From NCBI RefSeq assembly GCF_012958305.1, contig NZ_JABBYO010000015.1, positions 1 through 64,000 of the forward strand: 64,000 nucleotides of DNA, in the 5' to 3' direction. Below, in pieces: positions 45,766 through 53,068 of this stretch. Source of the DNA: Tautonia rosea. Lineage in GTDB: Bacteria; Planctomycetota; Planctomycetia; Isosphaerales; Isosphaeraceae. Below the pieces are notes generated by a model. That model was not told the DNA's origin, ran no database searches, and saw nothing but the letters and a program-made list of their open reading frames with translations. The position numbers and the translations under genes are program-made. Numbering within the stretch: the first letter of the stretch is position 1; each line of letters opens with the position of its first letter.

Positions 45766-47471
45766 GCTGCCCCATCACGCCCCCGGCCGCCTGGATCATC
45801 GGCCGCCTCGTCGCTGGCCTGGAAGTGAACGGGGAGCTTGACGCCCTGGGTGGCCCCCTGCGAGGGATCGCCGATCATCTGGCAGGATTGGCCGTCGATA
45901 CCCGTCAACCGGCCCTGGATGCCTTTCTGGCCGCCCGAGACGATCGGGATGAAGTGCTACGGTCGATCCTGGCCGTCGATCTGAACGGGCCGATGCCCGA
46001 GGCGGAGCAGGAGCAGGAGCAGCCCGACGAGGGAACCGACTGGGGGCCGATCCGGTTCGGAACGCTCCCGAGTGTCGAGCCGTTTCCCTTGCACGTCCTG
46101 CCCGATCCGGCCCGCGACCTGGCCGAAGCCGCTGCGGAGTCGATCGGATGCCCGGTGGATTTCCCCGCCGTCGCGTGCCTGGCCGTTGCCTCGGGGATCA
46201 TCGGCCAATCGGCCCGACTGCGGATCAAGGCGGGATACTTCGCATCGGCATCGGTCTATGCGGCCCTCGTGGGGGGGCCGTCGATCGGCAAGTCGCCTGC
46301 CCTTCGGGCCGCAACGTCGCCCCTTTGGGCAATCGCCCACGAGCTTCATCAGGAGTGGCAACGCGAGCTTGAAGCCTGGGAGGCGGATGACCCGAAAGAA
46401 CGAGGCCCGAAGCCCCGGTTACGTCGTCTCGCTTCCAGTGATTGCACGACCGAAGCCCTCGGGCCGATCCTGGCCGACAACCCACGCGGGATGACCGTCC
46501 TGCCCGACGAGATGACGAAGTGGGTGTTGTCGATGGATCAATACAAGGGTGGCAAGGGTGGCGATCGTCCGTTCTACCTGTCGGCATGGGCCGGGGAACC
46601 GGTTCAAGTCGATCGGCAGAAACACATGGATGGGCCGATCGTCGTTCCTCATCCGTTCCTGACCGTCATCGGTGGGATGACGCCCGACATGCTTTCGACC
46701 CTGCCCGAAGGGAAGGGCCGCGATGACGGGTTCTTGGCCCGGCTCTTGTTCGCCTTCCCCGATCCGGTGCCCAGACGCCGCTATTCCGAACGAGGCATTC
46801 CCGAGGATGTTGCGACCGACTGGGCAAACCTCATCCGAAGTCTCTGGGCTCGTGAGATGCGATCCGTCAACGGCCGCGATCAAGCCCACGTTGTCGGCAT
46901 GACGCCCGAGGCCCGCAAGGCATGGGTGGCCCTGATGAATGCCCACCTGGCCGAACACGAGGCCGACGACTTCGATGATGCCCTGGAAGGGTGCTGGGGG
47001 AAGCTGGAAGCCTACGCCGGTCGCCTGGCCCTCATCCTTCACCTGACGGACCTGTCGAGCGATCCGACGAGGCCCGCCCCGGCCGATCCGCCCGACCTGC
47101 CCGAGGCCGTCATCGACGCCGCCGCCGATCTACTCGTCTACTTCAAGAGCCACGCCCGCCGAACCTACGCCGCGATGGGTGGCAAGGCGGAGCAAGGCGG
47201 ATCGGATGTCCGGGCGATCGTCCGGTGGGTGCTGCGGAACGATCTGGCCCGATTCTCAACACGAGACATCGACCGGAACATCCCCCGGTTCCACGACAAT
47301 GACGCCGCCCTGGCCGATGCCCTGGATTGGCTCGTTCGGCACAACATCATCCGGCCCTGCTCCCTGCCCGAGGGGGAGCAGCATCGACGAGGCCGCAAGC
47401 CCGGCCCCGCCTTCGACGTGAACCCCGCGATCCATGCTTCCCCACGGTTCCGACACCTTCGACGCTGCTAA
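45762..47471 (+). CDS. DUF3987 P-loop protein (YfjI-like), replication module
   Basis: 569 residues from the ATG at 45762, coupled by a 4-base overlap to the gene before; a longer frame upstream only shadows other genes. After an N-terminal helical region and an acidic Gln/Glu linker comes the DUF3987 region: FPAVACLAVASGIIGQSARL, Walker-A-like ALVGGPSIGKSPALRA near residue 170, a possible Walker B in MTVLPDEMTKWV near 250, and FLTVIGGMTPDMLSTLPEGK near 305. A winged-helix-like C-terminal part follows (FSTRDIDRNIPRFHDNDAAL). Members sit beside primases in prophages and integrative elements and are thought to act as replicative helicase-type ATPases; not proven here. Confidence 0.85.
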   Translation: MSCPITPPAAWIIGRLVAGLEVNGELDALGGPLRGIADHLAGLAVDTRQPALDAFLAARDDRDEVLRSILAVDLNGPMPEAEQEQEQPDEGTDWGPIRFGTLPSVEPFPLHVLPDPARDLAEAAAESIGCPVDFPAVACLAVASGIIGQSARLRIKAGYFASASVYAALVGGPSIGKSPALRAATSPLWAIAHELHQEWQRELEAWEADDPKERGPKPRLRRLASSDCTTEALGPILADNPRGMTVLPDEMTKWVLSMDQYKGGKGGDRPFYLSAWAGEPVQVDRQKHMDGPIVVPHPFLTVIGGMTPDMLSTLPEGKGRDDGFLARLLFAFPDPVPRRRYSERGIPEDVATDWANLIRSLWAREMRSVNGRDQAHVVGMTPEARKAWVALMNAHLAEHEADDFDDALEGCWGKLEAYAGRLALILHLTDLSSDPTRPAPADPPDLPEAVIDAAADLLVYFKSHARRTYAAMGGKAEQGGSDVRAIVRWVLRNDLARFSTRDIDRNIPRFHDNDAALADALDWLVRHNIIRPCSLPEGEQHRRGRKPGPAFDVNPAIHASPRFRHLRRC

Positions 47472-47580
47472 GGGACTGCCCGACATACCCGACGAAATTG
47501 ACGAAATACCCGACCGACCCACCATTCTGTCGTTTTTGTCGGGTATGTCGGGTGATTCCTAGAGTAGGGGAACCCCGCCG

Positions 47581-48789
47581 ATGATCTGGACGATGACCGC
47601 AACCGGCCCGCCCCGAGGCCGGATCGACTGGCAGGAGCTTCGGGACCGGATCGACCTGGCCGCCGTCGCCACCGCCTTGATGGGAGAGGCCCCCGGCCGA
47701 CGAGGCGAACGCGGCCGCCGGTTGTGGTGGCCCTGCCCGTTCCACGATGACCAGAACCCGAGCTTCGCCATCGACCCGAGCAAGCCGTTCTGGAAGTGCT
47801 ACGGATGCAACGAACGGGGGGACGCTGCGAACCTCGTGATGCTGGTTCGATCGTGTTCCTTCCCCGAGGCCGTGAAGTGGCTGGCCGACTTCGCAGGGGG
47901 AGCAATCCCGTATCACTGGAGCAGTGATAGAGCAGTGATACGAAGCAAGCCGAAAGCCCCCCCAAGGCCCCCGAGCGGCCCCGAGGGGATGACCGCCGAC
48001 GAGGCCGATCGACTCGTGGCCGAAGCCTCTGATCGTCTCTGGAGCCGTTCTGGAGCCGATGCCCTGGATGACCTGCGATCCCGTGGTCTGGATGACGAGG
48101 CGATCCGCGCGGCCCGCCTCGGGTTCGATCCCAGCGTTCAGGCCACGACGAGGGACGGACGCCCCTACCGGGCCTCGGGGATCGTGATTCCCTGGGTGGA
48201 GCAGAACAGGTTGTCGCTGATCAAGGTTCGCCAGCCCGAGGGACGGAAACCGAAGTACGCCGAAGTCTACAGGCACAATCCCTCCCTGTACGTCGCTGCT
48301 CCGATCCTGCCCGGCCGCCCGGTGATCGTGACAGAGGGGGAGCTAGACGCCTTGCTCGTCTCGCAGCAAACCGCCCACCTGACGTGTGGGGTGGTCACCA
48401 CCGGATCGGCCAGCAACCGGCCCGATCGTGCGACGGTGGCCCGTCTGCTCCCTGCTCCGGTCTGGATCATCGCCACCGATGCCGACGAGGCCGGGGATCG
48501 GCTGGCCGATGCCTGGGTGGAGCTGGCCCCCGGCCGATGCCGACGAGCAAGGCCCCCCGGACCTGGGAAGGATTGGACCGACGCCCACGCCGCCGGATCT
48601 GGGAGAGTCGCCTACCACCTGGCCCCGCTGGTCATGACTCCGCCCTCGTGGGAGGAACTGGCCGAAGCCGAGTCGATCGACGCCACCGAAACGTGCCTGG
48701 ATGCCATCGCCAACGGGTTCACCTTCGATGACCCTGATGACCTGGCCGAAGCCGAAGCCCGCTGCCGGGAGAAGGGGGAGCAGCCGTGA
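47581..48789 (+). CDS. DNA primase with CHC2 zinc finger and TOPRIM domain
   Basis: 402 residues, shorter than DnaG. CHC2-type zinc ligands: CPFHDDQNPSFAI (C52, H55) and FWKCYGCNERGD (C73, C76). TOPRIM motifs: VIVTEGELDALLVSQ near residue 255 and WIIATDADEAGDRLADAW near 300. There is no DnaB-binding C-terminal domain. It should prime DNA synthesis for the element, probably with the DUF3987 protein encoded 109 bases upstream. One of the triad repeats (47911-47940) lies in the coding sequence just after the zinc finger, encoding YHWSSDRAVI. Ends in a GTGA overlap with the next gene. Confidence 0.93.
   Translation: MIWTMTATGPPRGRIDWQELRDRIDLAAVATALMGEAPGRRGERGRRLWWPCPFHDDQNPSFAIDPSKPFWKCYGCNERGDAANLVMLVRSCSFPEAVKWLADFAGGAIPYHWSSDRAVIRSKPKAPPRPPSGPEGMTADEADRLVAEASDRLWSRSGADALDDLRSRGLDDEAIRAARLGFDPSVQATTRDGRPYRASGIVIPWVEQNRLSLIKVRQPEGRKPKYAEVYRHNPSLYVAAPILPGRPVIVTEGELDALLVSQQTAHLTCGVVTTGSASNRPDRATVARLLPAPVWIIATDADEAGDRLADAWVELAPGRCRRARPPGPGKDWTDAHAAGSGRVAYHLAPLVMTPPSWEELAEAESIDATETCLDAIANGFTFDDPDDLAEAEARCREKGEQP
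47911..47940 (+). repeat. Inverted-direct-direct triad repeat, copy E, inside the primase gene
   Basis: TATCACTG (47911-47918), then CAGTGATA at 47922-47929 and 47933-47940 (11-bp period), followed by CGAA. It is close in sequence to the copy at 44613-44641 although the two lie in unrelated genes. Confidence 0.75.
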
Positions 48790-49007
48790 AGACGACCGCC
48801 TACACCTGCGATCGGTGCGGAGCAGATTGCACGATCGACCCCGGACGCAATCACCTGTCCGTTCTGGCTGGCAACCTGACCCGAGGCCCCCGATCCGAGG
48901 GTGTGGACCTCTGCGGGGATTGTTCGTCTCGATTCCTCGATTGGCTGGATGCTCCGCCAGGTGACCCGTTCCATTGCACCAAACCGACTGAAGCCGTATC
49001 ATCCTGA
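48786..49007 (+). CDS. Small zinc-ribbon-like protein of the element
   Basis: 73 residues from a GTG start that overlaps the primase stop by four bases. TAYTCDRCGADCTIDPGRNH near the N-terminus and GVDLCGDCSSRFLDWL near residue 41 give two CXXC pairs, consistent with one zinc site. No signal peptide. Coupling to the primase suggests a role in replication or its control. Family not recognised. Confidence 0.72.
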   Translation: MKTTAYTCDRCGADCTIDPGRNHLSVLAGNLTRGPRSEGVDLCGDCSSRFLDWLDAPPGDPFHCTKPTEAVSS

Positions 49008-49082
49008 CTTATCACGTCTGTATGCGCCAGCATGCGACAAGCCGATCTGCACAATCGGCTACAAACGTAGGGGGGAATGATC

Positions 49083-50465
49083 GTGGCCAGCATCTTCAAG
49101 CCGAGCGGCCGGAAGAAATACGTCATCCTGTATTTCGACGAGAACGGCCGCCGCCGCAAGGTGATCGGAGCGACGGACAAGACGGTGACGGAACGGATTG
49201 CTCGGGATCTGGAGAACCGCGTTCTGCTTCGCAAGGAAGGGGTGATCGACGCCCGCGACGAGGCCCGCCGCGATCACGAGGCCCGGCCCCTCGTCGATCA
49301 CCTGGCCGACTTCCGCGCCCACCTGACCGCCAAGGGAAACACGAGCAAGCATGCCGATCTGACTTGGCCCCGAGCCGCCCGACTCCTGGCCCTGTCGATG
49401 GGTGCGAAGCTGGCCGACATCGAAGCCCCGAATGCGGCGCGGAAGGCCCGAGCGCTGGCCGATGAACGCCTGGCCCGACATCTCGAATCGGCTCGATTGT
49501 CGGACATCTCCGCCGATCGGGTTCAAGCCGCCCTGGCTGTCCTGCGAACCGAGGGACGATCAACCGAGACGATCAACGCCCATCTTCGGGCCGCCAAGGG
49601 ATTCTCCCGATGGCTGTGGAAGGTGGCCCGCCGGATCAGGGATGACGCCCTGGCCCCCCTCTCCCTGATGAGTGCCGAATCGGATCGGCGCCACGAGCGT
49701 CGGGCGCTATCCGAGGCCGAAGCCGTCGCCCTGATCCAGGCCGCCGAACGTGGGGGCCTCGTGGGAGGGATGACCGGCCGCGATCGTGCCATGCTCTACC
49801 GGGTGGCCCTCGGGACCGGGTTCCGGGCCGGGGAGCTTCGCAGCCTGACCCCGGAAGGGTTCCGACTCGATTCTGACCCGCCTGTGATCGTCTGTGAGGC
49901 CGCCTATGCGAAGAACCGCCGCAAGGCGGAGCAGCCCATCACGAACGCTCTGGCCGCGATCCTGCGCCCCTGGATCGCTTCCAGGCCCCCCGGCCGCCCG
50001 GTGTTCGATACCATGCCGAAGCTGAAGACGGCCGCCATGCTCCGCGCCGATCTGGCCGAAGCCGGGATCGACTATCGGGACGCCTCGGGACGGGTGGCCG
50101 ACTTCCATAGCCTGCGAGCAACCTACATCACCGCGATCGTCCGGGGTGGAGCGTCCGTCAAGACCGCGCAAACCCTGGCCCGACACGCCAGCCCCGTCCT
50201 GACGATCGGCCGCTACGCCCACGTCGCCATTCACGATCAGACGGCCGCCCTGGACGCCCTCCCTGACCTGACCACGCCCCCGCGCACCGAGGCCGCCCAA
50301 GCAACCGGAACCGATGGCCGCCCGGTGGAGACTGCTACCCAGAATGCTACCCACGAGGAAGTGAGCGTCCACAACTCCCATACACTGCAATTAGTTGCGT
50401 CAAGCTGTGAACGGATTGCAAATCCGTTATTCCCCGGTTCGAATCCGGGCGGCGCCTCTTTGTGA
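49083..50465 (+). CDS. Tyrosine recombinase (integrase) whose C-terminus is encoded by attR
   Basis: 460 residues. The GTG at 49083 is preferred over the ATG at 49077 because the GTAGGGGGG ribosome site ends one base before 49077, and starting at GTG gives the usual ASIFKPSGRKKYV opening. A SAM-like core-binding domain (about 65-195) is followed by the catalytic domain with TGFRAGELRSLTP (Arg), YAKNRRKAEQP (Lys), FHSLRATYIT (His, Arg), ARHASPVLTIGRYAH (His, Tyr), all present. The last 17 residues before the stop, RIANPLFPGSNPGGASL, are encoded by the right attachment core plus six flanking bases. In the excised circle the frame would continue for 89 codons (see 43035-43304). Confidence 0.93.
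   Translation: MASIFKPSGRKKYVILYFDENGRRRKVIGATDKTVTERIARDLENRVLLRKEGVIDARDEARRDHEARPLVDHLADFRAHLTAKGNTSKHADLTWPRAARLLALSMGAKLADIEAPNAARKARALADERLARHLESARLSDISADRVQAALAVLRTEGRSTETINAHLRAAKGFSRWLWKVARRIRDDALAPLSLMSAESDRRHERRALSEAEAVALIQAAERGGLVGGMTGRDRAMLYRVALGTGFRAGELRSLTPEGFRLDSDPPVIVCEAAYAKNRRKAEQPITNALAAILRPWIASRPPGRPVFDTMPKLKTAAMLRADLAEAGIDYRDASGRVADFHSLRATYITAIVRGGASVKTAQTLARHASPVLTIGRYAHVAIHDQTAALDALPDLTTPPRTEAAQATGTDGRPVETATQNATHEEVSVHNSHTLQLVASSCERIANPLFPGSNPGGASL
50334..50352 (+). repeat. Two GCTACCC direct repeats (possible integrase arm sites, right)
   Basis: GCTACCC at 50334-50340 and 50346-50352, the same 12-bp period and orientation as the four left copies at 43164-43205. The last copy ends 59 bases before the right core. 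They lie within the integrase coding sequence (ATQNATH). Confidence 0.5.
50412..50459 (+). repeat. attR core (48-bp direct repeat, copy 2)
   Basis: Identical over 48 bases to 42987-43034, the 3' half of tRNA-Cys. It lacks the 5' half (acceptor and D arms), so it is not a tRNA gene. It encodes the last residues of the integrase, which stops six bases beyond it. Confidence 0.95.
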
Positions 50466-50483
50466 ACACAATGCTATTGGGAG

Positions 50484-50512
50484 AACCCGAGGTGATGAAT
50501 TCACCCCAGGTT
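50484..50512 (+). terminator. Hairpin beyond attR, probably the original tRNA-Cys terminator
   Basis: AACCCGAGGTGA (50484-50495) and TCACCCCAGGTT (50501-50512) pair with two mismatches across a 5-base loop and are followed by TATTGTTC. It lies 25 bases past the core, where the terminator of the uninterrupted tRNA gene would be. It now also ends integrase transcription. Confidence 0.55.
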
Positions 50513-50601
50513 TATTGTTCTGGTACGGTTAGTAAGGAGGGTTCCTGGGATGGTGGTGATGCTCAACTCCCATAAAGTCTCAGAGTGTCGCCTTGACGGA
50601 A

Positions 50602-51843
50602 TCAGGCCAGGTGCCGTTCGATTTCAGGGAGTAGGCGGGCAAAGTCGAGATGTTCCGGGCAGGCGGCCTGGGCGGCAGCGAGGTCGGCGTCGGACCAGTC
50701 TCGGGCTTCCGAGGAGAGACGGGCATACTGGCGACGAGCTTCGAAGCGGTCTCCAAGGTGCCGTGAATAGGTGAGGAAGCGGGTCAAATCGCCCAGAGCA
50801 GCCCGGGTGCCGGCGGCAAGAGAGCATCGGCCGTCACAGTTCGCGCAGAGCGTCGGACCATGAGCAAGGGTCGCGTCTCGCAAGCGGTTGATGTCGGCGG
50901 TTTCGAGCGGTTCGAAGCGGTGGGCCGCATCCACATTTTCGCGGATTTGCTCCGTATTGCGCATTGAGCAACAAATACTGCTGATGCGTTCATCACTCCA
51001 GATCGCGTGCAGGAGTCCCTGGAAGGGCGTGAGGTTTCGCTCTTTGAGGACGGGAACACGCTGAACGACATCATCAAGGATGTTGCCTTGCGGCGCATCG
51101 CCGTAGAGTTGACCGGCAATCTGCTTCATCGAGATCAGGCCGATTCCTTTCTCCCAGCAAGCGTCGAGGGCTCGGTTTAACGGAGTATCCTGATCGAGCC
51201 AGGGACGGTACTGCAACATAATTGCATCGACGAGTCCGGCCTTGGCGGCAGCCTGCAGGATCTGAGGACGGTCCTTGTGGTGGGTGGAGAAGCCAACGAA
51301 TCGGGCTTTCCCGGACTTACGGATCGTCTCGGCGGTTTCCTTGAATTCCTGACTGGAAACCATGTTGATGGCGTCATCGAGCGAGTGATCATCTCCCAGG
51401 CCGTGGATAAAAAAGAGATCGATGAAGTCGGTCCCAAGCGCCTCAAGTCGACGGTCAAGCTGGTCAATCAGATCCTTCGGAGAACGGGGCGTATCCTTGG
51501 TAACGAGGAAGATCTCCTTGCGCACTTCCGGAGCTTGTTCGAACCAGCGTTTTAAGTTTCCTTCGGTTCCATATACCCGAGCTGTGTCGAACATGCGAAT
51601 ACCACTGGCGAAGGCGAAACGAAGAAGACGATCGTAGCTGGGACCTCGGATTGCTCCCTGGTCGAGGATGGTAACCTCGACCCCTGTATTCCCAAGCTTA
51701 CGTCGAGGAATTGCTGCCTCTGCAGGGGCTGCCACCTCTTGAGATCGTGTTCCCGAGGTGGAGCCCACCACTGCGGCAGATGCCAGGGCACCCGCCTGGA
51801 GGAAGGTCCGACGGTCGGTGGAGTGAGTGAGGTCCTGTTCCAT
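50602..51843 (-). CDS. Secreted aldo/keto reductase with a C-terminal Cys motif
   Basis: 413 residues. A twin-arginine leader (TDRRTFLQAGALASAAVVGS) precedes the aldo/keto-reductase barrel: IPRRKLGNTGVEVTILDQGA, GIRMFDTARVYGTEGNLKRW (Asp, Tyr of the active site), LGTDFIDLFFIHGLGDD. The C-terminus has LCANCDGRCSLAAG, a CXXCXXXC cluster as in Fe-S-containing members of this family in planctomycetes. Export of a predicted redox enzyme with a metal cluster fits the Tat route. It is the last gene of the minus-strand prp run, 70 bases after prpC; whether it takes part in propionate metabolism is unknown. Confidence 0.88.
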   Translation of the reverse strand: MEQDLTHSTDRRTFLQAGALASAAVVGSTSGTRSQEVAAPAEAAIPRRKLGNTGVEVTILDQGAIRGPSYDRLLRFAFASGIRMFDTARVYGTEGNLKRWFEQAPEVRKEIFLVTKDTPRSPKDLIDQLDRRLEALGTDFIDLFFIHGLGDDHSLDDAINMVSSQEFKETAETIRKSGKARFVGFSTHHKDRPQILQAAAKAGLVDAIMLQYRPWLDQDTPLNRALDACWEKGIGLISMKQIAGQLYGDAPQGNILDDVVQRVPVLKERNLTPFQGLLHAIWSDERISSICCSMRNTEQIRENVDAAHRFEPLETADINRLRDATLAHGPTLCANCDGRCSLAAGTRAALGDLTRFLTYSRHLGDRFEARRQYARLSSEARDWSDADLAAAQAACPEHLDFARLLPEIERHLA

Positions 51844-51913
51844 CGAACAATAATCCCTGTACTTGGAATGGGGATGGGAGTCAAAGTCAACGGTGAAAAT
51901 GGCAAGGCATTGA

Positions 51914-53053
51914 TCAGGAGGATCGGTGCTCCAGGGGAATCACCCGGCGTTCTTCCGGACCGATGTACGTGCTCAAGGGGCGTACAATCCGATTCCCCGA
52001 GAGCTGTTCCATGACGTGGGCGCACCACCCGGTGACACGGGCCATCGCAAAAATGGGTGTAAACATTGGAATGTCAAAACCGAGCAAAGCGTAGGTCGGA
52101 CCGGCAGGGAAATCAAGGTTCGCGGGGATTCCTTTCTCGTCGTGAACGGTCTGTTCGACAATGTGGGAGATCGCGATCCATCGTGAATCGCCCGTGGCCT
52201 CCGCGACTCGGTCGCGGTAGATCTTCATGGTGGGGACCCGGGAGTCGCCAAGGCGGTAGACTCGATGGCCAAACCCCATGATTTTGCGACGTTCGGCAAG
52301 GGCCTTGAGGACCCAGTCTCGAGCCCGATCCGGGGTTCCAATCTCGGCGAGCATCTCCATCACCGCTTCATTGGCTCCACCGTGTAAGGGGCCCTTCAGC
52401 GATCCGATTGCTGCGGTGATCGCGGATCCGAGATCGGACAGCGAGGAGGCAACCACTCGGGCCGTAAAGCTTGACGCGTTGAAGCCGTGCTCGGCATAAA
52501 GCGTCAAGGAGGCGTCGAGTGCCTTGACAAGGTCCGGATGGGGAACCTGTTCGAAGCACATCAAGAAGAAATTCTCGGCTGCGGACAGATCTGATTGGGG
52601 TGGAATCGGGTTCTTGCCCTGACGAATGCGGTAATCGGCCGCAACGATTGTGGGAAGCTTCGCATAAAAGAGAATCGATTTTCGGAGTAACCCCGGGGGA
52701 TCCTCCGCGCCCGAGAATGGTTCCGTCATGCTCAAGAAACTCACTGCGGTTCGCAGCGAGTCCATCGGATGATGACCTGCTGGGGCCGATCGCAAGACTG
52801 CGAGTGTTCCCTCGTCAATCGCTCGATGATGACGTTCGAACTCGGTAAAGACTTTGATCGCTGTTGTGTCAGGAAGCTCACCGTGCAGCAGCAGGTAAGC
52901 AACTTCCTCGAAACGACAGTGCTCGGCAAGATCCGCGACGGGATAACCCCGATAGAGCAAGGTTTGTCGTTCGGGAATCACCTCCGAGATCGCCGTTTCG
53001 TCAAAGATAACTCCCTCAAGTCCCTTCTTCGCCCGGAACGTGTCACCGTTCAT
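51914..53053 (-). CDS. prpC: 2-methylcitrate synthase / citrate synthase family
   Basis: 379 residues. Catalytic residues in the expected motifs: His in GPLHGGANEAVMEMLAEIG near residue 225, His in IMGFGHRVYRLGDSRVPT near 263, Asp in ANLDFPAGPTYALLGFDIP near 315. Size and sequence are of the PrpC/CitZ group; the 2-methylcitrate assignment (propionyl-CoA plus oxaloacetate) rests on its place directly after prpB and prpD. Fifteen bases separate it from prpB. Confidence 0.9.
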   Translation of the reverse strand: MNGDTFRAKKGLEGVIFDETAISEVIPERQTLLYRGYPVADLAEHCRFEEVAYLLLHGELPDTTAIKVFTEFERHHRAIDEGTLAVLRSAPAGHHPMDSLRTAVSFLSMTEPFSGAEDPPGLLRKSILFYAKLPTIVAADYRIRQGKNPIPPQSDLSAAENFFLMCFEQVPHPDLVKALDASLTLYAEHGFNASSFTARVVASSLSDLGSAITAAIGSLKGPLHGGANEAVMEMLAEIGTPDRARDWVLKALAERRKIMGFGHRVYRLGDSRVPTMKIYRDRVAEATGDSRWIAISHIVEQTVHDEKGIPANLDFPAGPTYALLGFDIPMFTPIFAMARVTGWCAHVMEQLSGNRIVRPLSTYIGPEERRVIPLEHRSS

Positions 53054-53068
53054 AAATGCTCCAAAAAG

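Larger units (their letters stand above)
42987..50459 (+). mobile_element. Integrated element in the tRNA-Cys gene (~7.4 kb), satellite-like
   Basis: Bounded by a perfect 48-bp direct repeat (42987-43034 and 50412-50459) that is the 3' half of tRNA-Cys. It carries eight genes, all on the plus strand: a 355-residue unknown, a small unknown, an AlpA-like excisionase, another small unknown, a DUF3987 P-loop protein, a CHC2/TOPRIM primase, a zinc-ribbon protein and a tyrosine integrase beside the right end. Coding is visibly richer in GCC and CCC codons than the flanks. No capsid, terminase, relaxase or conjugation genes. The excisionase-replication-integrase layout resembles phage satellites and small integrative elements; mobility is inferred, not shown. 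Confidence 0.92.

Noticed and set aside
50412-50459. Second tRNA-Cys gene
   Set aside because: Only the 3' half is present; the acceptor 5' strand and D arm are missing. It is the right attachment core of the element.
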